From Carnegiea gigantea (lineage: Eukaryota; Streptophyta; Magnoliopsida; Caryophyllales; Cactaceae): 64,000 nt of DNA. A program made the position numbers and the translations under genes. The notes under the pieces are model-generated. The model was not told the DNA's origin. It ran no database searches and was given only the letters and a program-made list of their open reading frames with translations. The stretch is from NCBI GenBank assembly GCA_029747015.1, contig JAKOGI010000145.1, forward strand, positions 617,501 through 681,500, in the 5' to 3' direction. Positions 1 to 11,500 of the stretch are shown here, piece by piece. Every line of letters starts with the position of its first letter. Within the stretch, counting starts at the first letter, position 1.

Positions 1-1553
1 TAGTTTTACCGTATGTTTGACGTGGGCTTGGTATCAGAAGGGGCCATTGCTATTTGCCATTTTTGCTGGGCTTAACCAGAATAGAAAGAGAGAACATTTA
101 CCAGTTTGGTTAGTAAGCGTATAAAGTAGGAAGATGAAATTAACTATTTTGCAATATCTGTTTTCCTTTTTTGATCAATAGTTTGTATTTAGGTAAATAT
201 CAGTGATATGAGCTCTCTTGGATAGACTCCAATTCCCCCTCTTTTTACTGAATACTGCAAACTAGGGGTAAAAAGTTGGTGGGAATCGGTACAAATGTTT
301 TCCTTTAGTTTTCACTTGGTTCATTTCCTTTGTCATCTTGTTCAACTAAATATAGAAACATAGTCACTTCCTTGACAAGTCGTTTTGCTCCCCACCAATG
401 TGAGAGTGATCTTACCATTGTTACACTTTGCTGTAAAATCTACATCTACATGCTTGTAGGCTTCTGCTTTGAACACTTATCTAGTATCTGTTTTGATGGT
501 ACGGTGTGTGCAAGATATGTCCTTTGCCAAACGCCTTAACTTATTGTTCCCAAAAATATGTTTGTTTTCATCTATATAGAGCAATTTTGCCTCAGAATAA
601 CCTGGATGGAGTAACCTAAAGTGATCTAACTAAAAGATGAGCACTTTACACGTCTTACTTATCCCCGCTTTATGGCCTTAGTTTTGTGGCGGTGTACATT
701 ATCCCAGCATTTCCTTTCCTATGGTGTTCTGTGTACCTTCTTGTAGTTACTGGTCCCGGTTCCCAGCATCCGAATTCCGGGAGTCGTAGATAATTTGTTT
801 GTTAACTGATGGTGACGAAGAGAATACGATGGTCACTCATCTATCTTAATCAAGTCCTATGATGAAATTGTTAAGATTCTTGGTTTTTTATTAGTGGCAT
901 TTGGTGGTACTTTAGATGGATAGGTTGATGAAGGTCTTTCTCTTCAACTGCCATGGTAAGGTGTTCTACTCTAGGGAAGGAGAATTTTGAACTATATTGG
1001 TCATTCATTTGTTTCAATGCATTAATCCTTGGATTCTTGGAAACGAAACTTCATTTATATCGGCTGGTTAGTATGTGATCGATAAATAATGATGTGATGT
1101 TGATCCTTCTGTTACAAAGGTAGGATGCAAGCAAAATCCCACTGGTTAGCATAAATCTTGCATGTAGTGCTTCTCCATAGCCAAGTATGGAGTTCATGAT
1201 GCCTTTCAAATAATTTATCTTGTTGTCCTAAAAGGTGGGAAGACACAAGAAAGAAATACATGCAGGGAAAGACAAAGTATCCACTTCTGGAAGTAAAATC
1301 CATGGAAAAGTAGTTGAGCTTTTGTTCTTTATCTGGTGAATAAAGGAGATCTGTACAGACAACGTAAGGGGGATCTGTGGAAAAGTAATCCATGCTTGTC
1401 CTTTCTATGTAGGTGATCTGTATAAACAGCTTTTGTTGGTGGGGGTTGTAACTTGTAATATTGTAGGCATGCTACAATTTAAAAAACATAATTTAGAGTT
1501 CTGTCGTTCAAACTGGCATTTCACAGTATTTGCTTCACGTCCTGGATAAGAAG
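1..1553. other. Non-coding sequence, probably 5' intron of the RING membrane-protein gene
   Basis: No convincing exon, RNA gene or mobile-element end is visible here. The exon at 5548 opens in the middle of a codon, so at least one coding exon lies upstream. I could not find a segment before 5548 that encodes the expected N-terminal membrane helix and ends in a matching donor, so this stretch is most simply intron 1 or 5' flank. The same holds for 1724-2525, 4008-4664 and 4865-5547, apart from a 20-bp tandem duplication near 5113-5152. Confidence 0.4.
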
Positions 1554-1714
1554 CAAGGATTCAAAACACGGTTTCGGTCGCGGTTGGGAAAAATTGCTCT
1601 AATGAGGTAATCGCGTTCCATATTGCGCCTGCAGGATGAAAACATGATTTGTCCAACTCTAAAACTTTTCCTATGCGGCCGGTTCGTCGCAGAACAACCA
1701 CATTTTGAATCCGT
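1554..1714. mobile_element. MULE-type MITE, copy 1
   Basis: A short element has terminal inverted repeats: it opens CAAGGATTCAAAACACGG and closes CCACATTTTGAATCCGT. It is flanked by an imperfect 9-bp direct repeat, GATAAGAAG at 1545-1553 and GATAAGAGG at 1715-1723. A second copy at 4674-4855 shares the ends and the GC-rich interior. Target duplications of about 9 bp are typical of Mutator-like elements, so this is inferred to be a non-autonomous MULE derivative. It has no coding capacity. Confidence 0.6.
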
Positions 1715-2530
1715 GATAAGAGGATAATTTTCCTAGGTGATCGCAATAATCTTTATAATTGGATGAACCTTTTCCCTCTTATGGACTGCATGTACATGTG
1801 GTGGATACTAATCCCTTAAAGGTTTCGTGGATCAGGCTGTCTTCTTAGCGTCGTTCTAGTGATAGGATGACTTCATGGAATGGCTATCTCCATATGAGAA
1901 TGAATCAACATTTACCAAGCTGAATCTGTCCCATACTCATTCTCCTGTGCCTTGTCAAACTTTGATACAACCCGTCACGTTCAGATACACTGGCCAGAAG
2001 ACTGCTCAAAAACAGTTTTCCCTTGACCATTGGGAATATTTCTAAAAAGAGATGTGATCCTGCCCTTGCAGAATAATCTTCTGCGACTTAGTACCTTTCT
2101 ATTATCAAGGTCATCAAGGACAAAGCAACTTGTCTCGAAGGCATTTGAAGGATGGAATAACTGTTTTCAGAAACTATTCATCAAAATAGCCCTGCTTGCA
2201 CAAAATCTCTAGTGCCCTTGCTCTTCTCCAAGCTTGATGATTAACTTTTATCGTGCTGTTGTTGGATATAGATGTCAATCTACCTCTCTTCCATTGTTAT
2301 GTCGATTTATTATTAGATGGAAATACTTTTAGTAGCGTTTTTCAGGAGACTCCTATGCGCTTTTGACAGTTGACTTCCCCTTTGAAAATTTTTCTTTCTG
2401 AAGTGTAATAGTTAGGCTTCTTTCAATAATGATTGTCTTTGTTGGTGGGGCCAAAGTTGACTTGAACTCGGCCTTTCCCACGCTGAGTGTCTAGCGTCTG
2501 ACATGGTTGTTGGAACTGGACTCGGTCATT

Positions 2531-4002
2531 TGTTAGGGAAAAATAGAGTTTTAATATTTATAAACCCCAAGTGCAAGGTGTATCGTTGAGTAATGGGGGT
2601 GTCGTCCGCGTAGAGTTGTGTTTCCAACTATCAGGGCTAACTAAAGCGTCTCGAGCTAGGCAAGATCGAAGGGGATGGACGGTGAACTAAACTACGCTAA
2701 CAAATATAGAAAAAGTGATTTAGAGTTGTGATTTGATCAATAGGCGAGCCAACTAATTGAGACGAGTCCTAAACTACCCAAACTACATCATAAACGAGAG
2801 ATGGTCGGTTGTATCATTAAAACCACCCAAGCCCTCTCTCAAGGGTCATGAGCTAGTCTAATTGTTCTAACCTCCTATTTTCATGGGATTAGTTCAACTA
2901 AAATATAAGATTAGCAACCCCCGGACCTAACTCGATTCGGATACTATTTTCATGTCCCGAACTCGGCTATTCCCTCTCCCACACTAGCTAATTGACCTCA
3001 CCTCTCAGCATAAGTCAATCGCCCAAAAATATGGATGAAAGCTCTCTCAATCATTTCATCGAATACTTGGCGGGCGTGAGAGAAAATTCTAAGTTCTAGG
3101 CATAGATTGAGCATGGTTAGGCCAGGACTAATTAGCCATCAAAAGGCTAATCACAATCCAAGCCAACATAATCTACCAATTAAACATCACAAACACATGA
3201 AAACCTAAACTAACAAACAAGAACATGAACATGAACAAGAGAATAAAGAGAATGTAATAAATTAAATCTAAACAACTAAATAAACATGAATTAATCATGA
3301 AAACTAAACATTGAAACTAAACAAAACAAATACAAGAATTAAACTAACAAAATCAAAGCAAGAACAAGATATGAAATAGAGAGAGAAAGGAAAGAAAACT
3401 TAGTCTTGAATTGATAGAAGGAACTTGAAATTCAAAGGTTGAATCCAAGATTACAATCTTCAATCCTAAACTAATCCTCTTATTGAGGTTTTATTTGCTA
3501 AAACATAACCTAAACTACTTTAGAAATCGCCAGAGAGAAGCCCCAAACGAACCCCCATGCGACCTTCTTCAAAACTGGCCGAAGTGGTGCTTATATCGCA
3601 GAAGCAGACCCGACGCACGGCCGGCCGTACGCCACCACGCACGGTCACACGCACGGCCATGCGCCTGGGCATGCCGTCCGTGCGTGGCTTCGGCCACTGG
3701 TGCACGGCCGTGCTCTCCTGCAGGATGGTCGTGCACTGTTTTTTTCAGCTTCCTTTTGCTCCCGGAGCTTGTCGGACCTCTATTCCACCTCGAAATGCAT
3801 CCCAAATGCCTCATTCCTTATCAAAGTTGGTGAGTTTCTCATCTCTTTGACGAAACTCCTAGAAAGCAAGAAAACCAACCAAATAAGTGCATTATGAACC
3901 AACAGAGGCAAATCTGACCCTTTCTCCTTAAGATTCGACGTGAAAACCATGAGAAAAGTGGGTCAAATAAGGGATAAAATGAGGTCAAATATAGGTGCAA
4001 CA
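2531..4002 (-). mobile_element. Solo LTR of an Athila-related non-autonomous family
   Basis: A 1472-bp LTR begins TG (2531) and ends CA (4002). It is flanked by a perfect 5-bp target duplication TCATT (2526-2530 and 4003-4007) with no internal region, so it is a solo LTR. Its sequence matches the LTRs at 49286-50745, 53721-55152 and 55153-56563, including the near-invariant segment around TTTATAAACCCCAAGTGC. Orientation is set by those copies, where the primer-binding site lies to the left of the LTR on the + strand. It lies antisense within the presumed 5' intron of the RING membrane-protein gene and carries a GCACGG/CCGTGC array. Confidence 0.9.
3612..3738. repeat. GCACGG/CCGTGC inverted-repeat array in solo LTR
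   Basis: A GC-rich island in an AT-rich LTR contains several arms of the form GCACGG and CCGTGC in both orientations, including GCACGGCCGTGC at the right. It corresponds in position to the arrays at 50361-50545 and 56224-56362 and is more mutated than them. Confidence 0.75.
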
Positions 4003-4673
4003 TCATTTCACTCATTTCTCATTCTTGGTTAGTTTTTTTTCCCTATTTTGTGTTTTTTAACGTAAAATGCTGAGTCCAGTTGTTGTATCTGTGTTGGAGT
4101 TCCAATTGCCTGTCATGAGTATTTGAATTGAATGAAGAGTTCGAGCAACATTGTTTTGGACGATAAATATGGTCTTAATAGACCAATTTAGCCTTAATAG
4201 ACCAAGTAGCTTAGCTGCAGAGATTCTGCACCACTATGATAATATATAGGATCCACGATTGAGTGTCAAAGAAGTTCTTATTGCCTACTTTCTGAAGCCA
4301 AAGGAAAGGAATCGCACTACATCCAACTAAGAATGATAGATTAATCTGATCGCTTATGTATGTTTTTTTCCCTAGACTGACCTTTGACTTAAGTTAGCTA
4401 ATTGTTGAAGACTTGCATAATAATTCCCATGATATTAGGCCTTACTGAAGTTAAAACTGGATTTGTCTCCGTTTTTGGACATAAAACTATACTGTCTGAC
4501 GTATATGCATATATGTAGGATTTGCATAAAAGTAAATTTAAAATTAGTTGATCTAGAAAATGCCCCTATGTTTAATAACTTAGATCCAACAACTGCACAC
4601 AATCGAAGCTGAAATCCTAAATATTGTGAACACCTAAATGTTTAAATCACCGAAAACAGAGAATGATACTAGT

Positions 4674-4855
4674 CAAGGATTCAAAATGCGGTTTTAGTCG
4701 CGATTTCGGTTTCGGTCGCGGTGCGGCAAAATCGCCCTAATACGGCAATCGCGTTCCATATCGCGGCTATTGCGGCATGAAAACGCGGATCGCCCAGCTC
4801 CAAAACCTTTCCAACGCGGCCGTTTCGTCGCGGTTCGGCCACATTTTGAATCCAT
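4674..4855. mobile_element. MULE-type MITE, copy 2
   Basis: Related to the copy at 1554-1714. The left end reads CAAGGATTCAAAATGCGG and the right end CCACATTTTGAATCCAT, forming an inverted repeat. Flanks are GATACTAGT (4665-4673) and ATTACTAGT (4856-4864), a 7-of-9 direct repeat consistent with an eroded 9-bp target duplication. The interior is richer in CpG than the flanking DNA and is about 20 bp longer than copy 1. Confidence 0.6.
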
Positions 4856-5547
4856 ATTACTAGTAACAAAGATGTGTCTGCTTGCCAAACTGTGCTGACC
4901 AAAGATTACCACTGAAAAATGATAAAAAGGAAATAACCACTATTTGCACCTATTCTCTTGTCCATATAGCATTTAGACCTGTTAGTTTGTGTCCATGTCT
5001 ATCTTCTCCGTTTCAACATGGGTGCAGCAAACAGAAATGTGAGTCCAGCTAACATGCATTATAAAGGTGTTTCTCTCCGCTGCATGATCTAAATTGTTCT
5101 TTTGGCTAGGAGATAGTTGTTGGATTTAAAACATAGTTGTTGGATTTAAAACTTAGAAAATACAATAGATTAGCATGAAGAAGCATGAAGATGATGTGGT
5201 GGTCCATCCAGCTTCAGCACAATTCTATCAGTTCATCATTTGTCCGGCCCCTTACATTCGATCAGTTGTACTCGATTTGAGCCTTCTATTTTGAATTATC
5301 CAGTATGCCATGTTTGATGATGTTCCCTATTATTGCCTTGTTGGATGCATTAATATATTGGTGATGTCCGGACGTACGGATGTTTGAGATTCTTGTGAAA
5401 ATTATCTTGGAACCTTGGACATCGTATCTTATGCTTTCTCTGAAATCTGCATTCTATAGCTTTGCCGAACAAGGGAAACCAATGTGTTACATATATGTAT
5501 ATGTTCTTTTCTTGGGGTTGAATTTGAATGTGCGGATTCATGTGCAG

Positions 5548-8500
5548 GGTTGTCCTTTCCCCCATATGGGTATTTCATGCAGTTGTTGCCCGTGGAAGAT
5601 TCTCCTTACCTGCTCCCTCAGTTCCACATGACCGTCATGTATGTTTCTTGCTGCAATGGTTCCTTAAATTTAATAAGTTGAAAACACTTGCTTGTTTTAA
5701 TATATTCTGAGGATGGCAATATATCTCAAAATAATTGTCATTTAAACAGTGGGCACCTTGCCATGCTGTCGTCGCTACACCATTGATCATTGCATTTGAA
5801 TTGCTTCTCTGTGTATATCTTGAGAGCCTTAATGGTAAGCATTCCAATCTCTAATCTGACGATGGCGTTTTCTGCTTGAAGAGGAAAGATGATACTTGTT
5901 TGACTTTTAGGAGTAAGCAGTTGTTTTGGTTTACGTGAGCAGTTGGTTCGAACTTCAAACCCATTTCATGTATATAGCAATGTGCCATTAAATGTGTTAA
6001 TTAACAGTACAGATCTAATTAGTAGACGATACTCTTTTTGTATTGTATTTTTGCAGTTTATGGCATTCCCATTGTAAGCTTGAAGATTGTTTTCCTTCCA
6101 TTGCTGGCTTTCGAAACCATTATTCTGATTGACAATTTCAGGTACTAACAACTATTCCTTTGACATTGGTTTGCATAATGGAAAGAAAAACTGTGAAGCT
6201 TATTATTTTTAATGTTATTGTTGTTGCCTTGCGGACTACACAGAGTATGTATGTTAAAAATTTTCAAAGCTTAATAAGGCAGCCCCAAAGAGAAATGTTG
6301 TGGTGGAATACTTGGTTATCATGAGAAAGACCAAGGTTTGATTCACCGCAATGTTGAGTGTCTGTAAGATTTACCATTAAACAAAAAAGAAAAGCAGAAG
6401 CTAAATAATGCAACATGGGTGCCTTGATGGAAATGTTTACGTTCTCTCATTCTTCTTATCCCAATCTGAAGAGTTAGCACTTCAGTATTGTCATTAAGCA
6501 TATCCTGTTTGCTTATATTTTGACTCGTATTATTACGCGCTAATGTGGTTCTTTGCCTCTTTAAGAAAATAAGGCCCTTTAACTTTGAATGATTGTGAGA
6601 TTATGGAAATAGAAGCATGGAAAGCTCCTTTAATGCCAGTTAGAGTGACAATTTTGGTTATTAAATGTGATACAGAGTCAGCACGTAGTAAAATCTGAGG
6701 TTTCCAGCAAGGAAATTGTAAACCAAAGTTGCTTTATGGTTTGATTTGGCTCTCTCTCGTTCATTCTTGCTTTTAACTCTTAGGCAATTTCTTCATTTTT
6801 GTATTTGGAGCAAACAATACCACCACCACCTCCCAATGTGGGTCTTGCTTTCACAGGGTTTGGGGAGATCCTGATGTAGGTAACCTTACCTCTACAGGCA
6901 TTTTCGCCCATAAGGAGGCTGATTTCAATAGACCCATTAAAAAAGGATTTTTTGAAAATATTTTATAGGAAAAGTATTTTGGGAAAACATTTTATTAAAA
7001 AAAACTAAAGAAAAGCAGTAGGGGATGAACTAAGAAATAGTGATAAAACAGGTGACCGTAACTATGTACAACATAAGTACAAAGTACTATACCTTAACAA
7101 ATAGAGGTAGATTAACAATATCTCTTCTCAGATGAATGTACTACCTGCATACAAATATGATATACGAAAAATAGGAAAAAACATCTAGAAATGCACCACA
7201 ACAAAACCTACCTACTGCAACTGAATGACATCTACGAGGCTATCTCTCTGGGATCCAAAACCTTAATCCTATCCCGCCATAGTCTCCTATCCTAAACCAA
7301 GTCCTCCATCAGCCCTACAACTTTCAAGTCGTATCTAATCAACTTGTCCGAGCTTTTCTTTAGTCGTCCTCTACCGCTTCTACCTTCAGTGATGTTAATC
7401 CTCTTACATCCGTTTAGGGGAGTATCCACACTCCTCTTCACATGACCAAACCATCTGATAGTTTGGAGCAACATGCCCATTATTAAAATAGGCTATCTAA
7501 AGTAAGACATTCCCAAAAAAGTGATGCTTCGTACATTAGTTCTATACAATGGCAAAGAAGTCATTAACAAAATTTTCCATGGTACAAAGTCCCTAGAAGA
7601 AGACATATTTCTTTTTCCAAATAAAGATTGTAAAGTCTCGATTTTATGATTGCTAGTTCATTTGTAGTTTCCCTTCGTATTTGCTGAGTTTATAGCAGTG
7701 CTCTTGATCACCTTTTATGATGATATTTGATGCCTGACTTTCTTGAAGCAAACTGATGAATACCTTTTGAATAACTTGGACATGAACTGAACCAGGACCT
7801 AGTTTAGACAGTATCAACTACAGTAATGGGCTTATTATTTAAGTTCCCCTTTCATGGAAGAAAACTAAAGGATGGCCGCCATCTCTTTCTTGCTGAACCG
7901 CAGACAATCAGAGCATCTTGGTTCTGATGGGATATTTTCCCCTCTGTTTCTGAACATGTCATGTTGTTTCCTTCTTTATGGAAAAAAATAGGGACTGAAG
8001 CTTTTGGATTTGCGTTGATTCACCCCCCTTCTCTAGTCAAATTCTGTCGACACCCTTTAAATGGATGGGATTGCTGGCCCTTGGGTCTTGTGGTTTTATT
8101 TTATTTGTTGTGCTTGTGCATTATCTGAGGTGAGAATGTGCTTACAGGATGTGCAGGGCTCTTATGCCAGGAGATGAAGAAAGCTTGACTGATGAAGCAA
8201 TATGGGAGACACTTCCTGTAAGATTTTAAGACTAACTTGGTTTAGTCAAAAACATATCTAAGCTCTATGAGTTTGTGTTTTTCAAAAGTAGTTCTTGTCC
8301 TGTTTCCCCGTTTGACAGTTTCCCCAAAGAAATAGGCTGGCTTTTGTTGATATTCTTTTTCATGTACACTAATTAGTGGCATTCTAGAAGGCTTGCTTGA
8401 AATCAACCCCTTTAGGTTTCCAATTGTTTCCATTATTCTTTTTCCCTTAAAAAAGAAAAATGCAGAAACAGGATTTTTTTTTTTTTAATTTATAATTTTT

Positions 8501-11500
8501 GATGAGTCCCAGGAACAGGATACTTTCTGTAATGATCCCTCAAGTTTCTAAGAGTTGTTGAAAGTTTGCTGCCTTACCTATTAATTTCATAATTTGCTAA
8601 CACTTGCACGTTATGTACAGCATTTCTGGGTTGCTATTTCCATGGTTTTCTTTGTGGCTGCAACGCTGTTCACTGTGCTGAAGCTCTCAGGTATTGCTTT
8701 TGTTCTCTCATAATGCTTTCCTTCCTGCATGTTGATGTTCATGTGAACGTACGATGTACTAGATGGATAACAAGGCAGTTGTTTTGCAATGGACAATTGA
8801 GCCCAAAGGGTAACTACAGAATTTAACTTTCTAACTGGCTGTCTTGAGCCACTTCAGCTCATTAAATGGCTGTAAGACATCAGCTTGATTCTTGAGTGCC
8901 AAAGCATTTGAACCCTATAAGGAAGGCGGGACTGTGGGAGTAAAAAGCATTTGAACTCTTTAAACGATCTTCCTTTTCTGGGTTCAACTAATTGTTGACA
9001 TGGACTTTCCATTCTTTCTGAAACTCGCAAAGAAACTGCTGATTTTCTGAATGTTCATTACAAAAGGATGGGACTAAAGTTCCTTTGGGAGTGGAGAAAT
9101 TTTTTCTGCATCATGTTTCTGTTTTTGCCCCTTGTGGACATGGTGATGTATCCTCTAGGGAAAGTCAAGAGGATGGGAAAGATGTAAGCAAAGTGCGAGA
9201 AGTTCAAGGCAACTTTGAAACCACAAACTCACCTTAGACTTGGATAAGCAACCGGAACTAACACCAACCTTGGATACAGAAACACCACCAAGGAAAGATG
9301 TTAGGGCCCTTAACCACCCCTTGGATACAGAAACACCACCAAGAAGGAGTTAAGACTCTTGCTAGATCACCACTCAACCCGGCCAAAGGAAGAGATAAGC
9401 TAGAAGAGAGTTTGAGAGTTCAAAGGAGCAAAGCTCAACTTCATTTCATACAAATGCTTGAGTGAGTGGCCGGCCAAGCCTTGGGGGGTATTAATACAAG
9501 CTTTTCAAGTACAAGCATAGGCCTTAGGTTGCACTACAAGCTAAACTAGGCAAAATTACAAGGATCAAATCAAAGCATAAATGGGTAGATGCATCCTCCA
9601 CTTGACAACTCTTCAATGCTCATCTAGAGGATGATGTGTCGACTTTAGGGACTAAAGGAAGCCTCCATTCAGCTGATGCACCTTATGCTAAGCTAGTTTA
9701 GGAGCTAAACTAGGTAGAAATCACAAAATCCAAACAACACAAAACCGGTTAGATTGAACCCGGGCATGACACCTCATCTTTGCTGATCTTGAGGCTTAGG
9801 TGTCGACTTAGGGGCCTTTGGAAACTTCACTCAGCAGATTGGCACTCCTTAGGACAGCTCTTGCAAGTGGCTAAGCATGGATTAGAGCAAAAATCACCTC
9901 AATCATCTCTCCTTGTACCGGCTGGCCATGTACCGGGTAAAGGGATGTTTTGTGCAATGTTTTGGTGGATAATAGCTCTATATGTGTGTAATTTGGCTGA
10001 GTTTTTTTTATGGCCATTTGATAATATTTTTAAAGTACTTTCAAGCCATGAAAGTTTCAAACCAAATAGAGGAGAAAAAGTCCACCAACACAGCCCTTAA
10101 ATTCGGACAGTCCAGTTTCTGGCCAGAATGTAGTGTTTGACTTGGCTTGAGGTTTTGAGGTACCAAATGATCTCCAAATGACTTGCAAGAGGTCTTGATG
10201 GAAAGAGCACTTCTTGAACTTAAACTTAGGCTTCCTGCAATCCCATTTCAGCCTTGGGAAGGTTAGGAAATTAGGTGCACAAAACCGGGTTTGTGCACGC
10301 CTGAAATTCCAGTTTTGACAAAAAAGTTCTCTTGTGTTCCTAGGCTGATTTCTTGCACTTTGGACGTGGAACTTGGACTCTTTGGGCTTCCTTGTGGGCC
10401 ATGGATCATGCTAGGGGATGGACCTCCATCATCCTCCCCTTGTTGAAGAGAATTTGCCCTCAAATTGATAAGATGATCATCCTCCTCATAAGGGCTAAGG
10501 TCGGCTACATTGAAGGTGGCCGACACTCCATATTCACCGGGCAAATTGATCTTGTAGGCATTGTCGTTGATGCGCTCTAACACTTCAAAGGGACCATCGG
10601 CTCTTGGCATCAACTTGCTCTTCCTTTTAGAAGGAAACCTTTCCTTTCTCAAGTGAACCCATACCAAATCACCGGGGTGAAACACCATCTTCTTCCTATG
10701 CTTGTTGGCACGGTCCTTGTAGGAGGCATTGGCCTTCTCTATCTTTGCCCTCACGGTCTCATGGAGCTTTTGGATCTCTTCAACTCGCTTGCTAGCCTCC
10801 ATGTGAGGCTTCTCATTCATCTCCCTTGGAACAAGATCAAGGGGACTCAAAGGATCCAAACCATAAACTACCTTGAATGGGGACATACCCGTGGCCTTGC
10901 TAGGTGTTTTGTTGAAAGCGAACTCGGCATGAGGCAAGGCTAAGTCCCAAGCTTTGAGGTTGGACTTTACTAGCACTCTTAGAAGGCTTCCCAAAGTCCG
11001 GTTGGTGACTTCGGTTTGCCCATCCGTTTGAGGGTGGCATGAAGTGCTATACTTGAGCTTGGTTCCCATCTTCTTCCAAAGTGTCACCCAAAAATGGCTA
11101 AGGAACTTGGTATCCCTATCCGAAACAATGGATCTAGGGATGCCATGCAACCTCATTACTTCCTTGAAGTATAGATCGGCAATGTGGGTGGCATCGTTGG
11201 TCTTGGCACAAGGTATGAAATGGGCCATCTTCGAAAAACGATCAACAACCACGAAAATGGAGTCCTTACCCCTTTGTGTTCTTGGGAGGCCAAGAACAAA
11301 GTCCATGCTTACATCCTCCCAAGGATGATTGGGAGTAGGTAAGGGAGTGTATAAGCCGTGGGGTAGGAGGTGGCTTTTGGCCACTTGACAAGTTGCACAT
11401 CTCTTCAACACATCTTGGACATCTTTACTCATACTCGGCCAATAATAATGTTCCCTTAGCATCATAAGGGTCTTGTTCTCTCCAAAGTGACCGGCAAGAG

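Noticed and set aside
5200..5547. First coding exon of the RING membrane-protein gene
   Set aside because: Words such as TGGTGG near 5200 looked suitable, but the surrounding frames encode no membrane helix and no Met-initiated frame joins in phase with 5548.
10263..10500. Chromodomain at the end of gypsy integrase
   Set aside because: The tail after the GPF module is Ser/Pro/Gly-rich and lacks the aromatic cage pattern.
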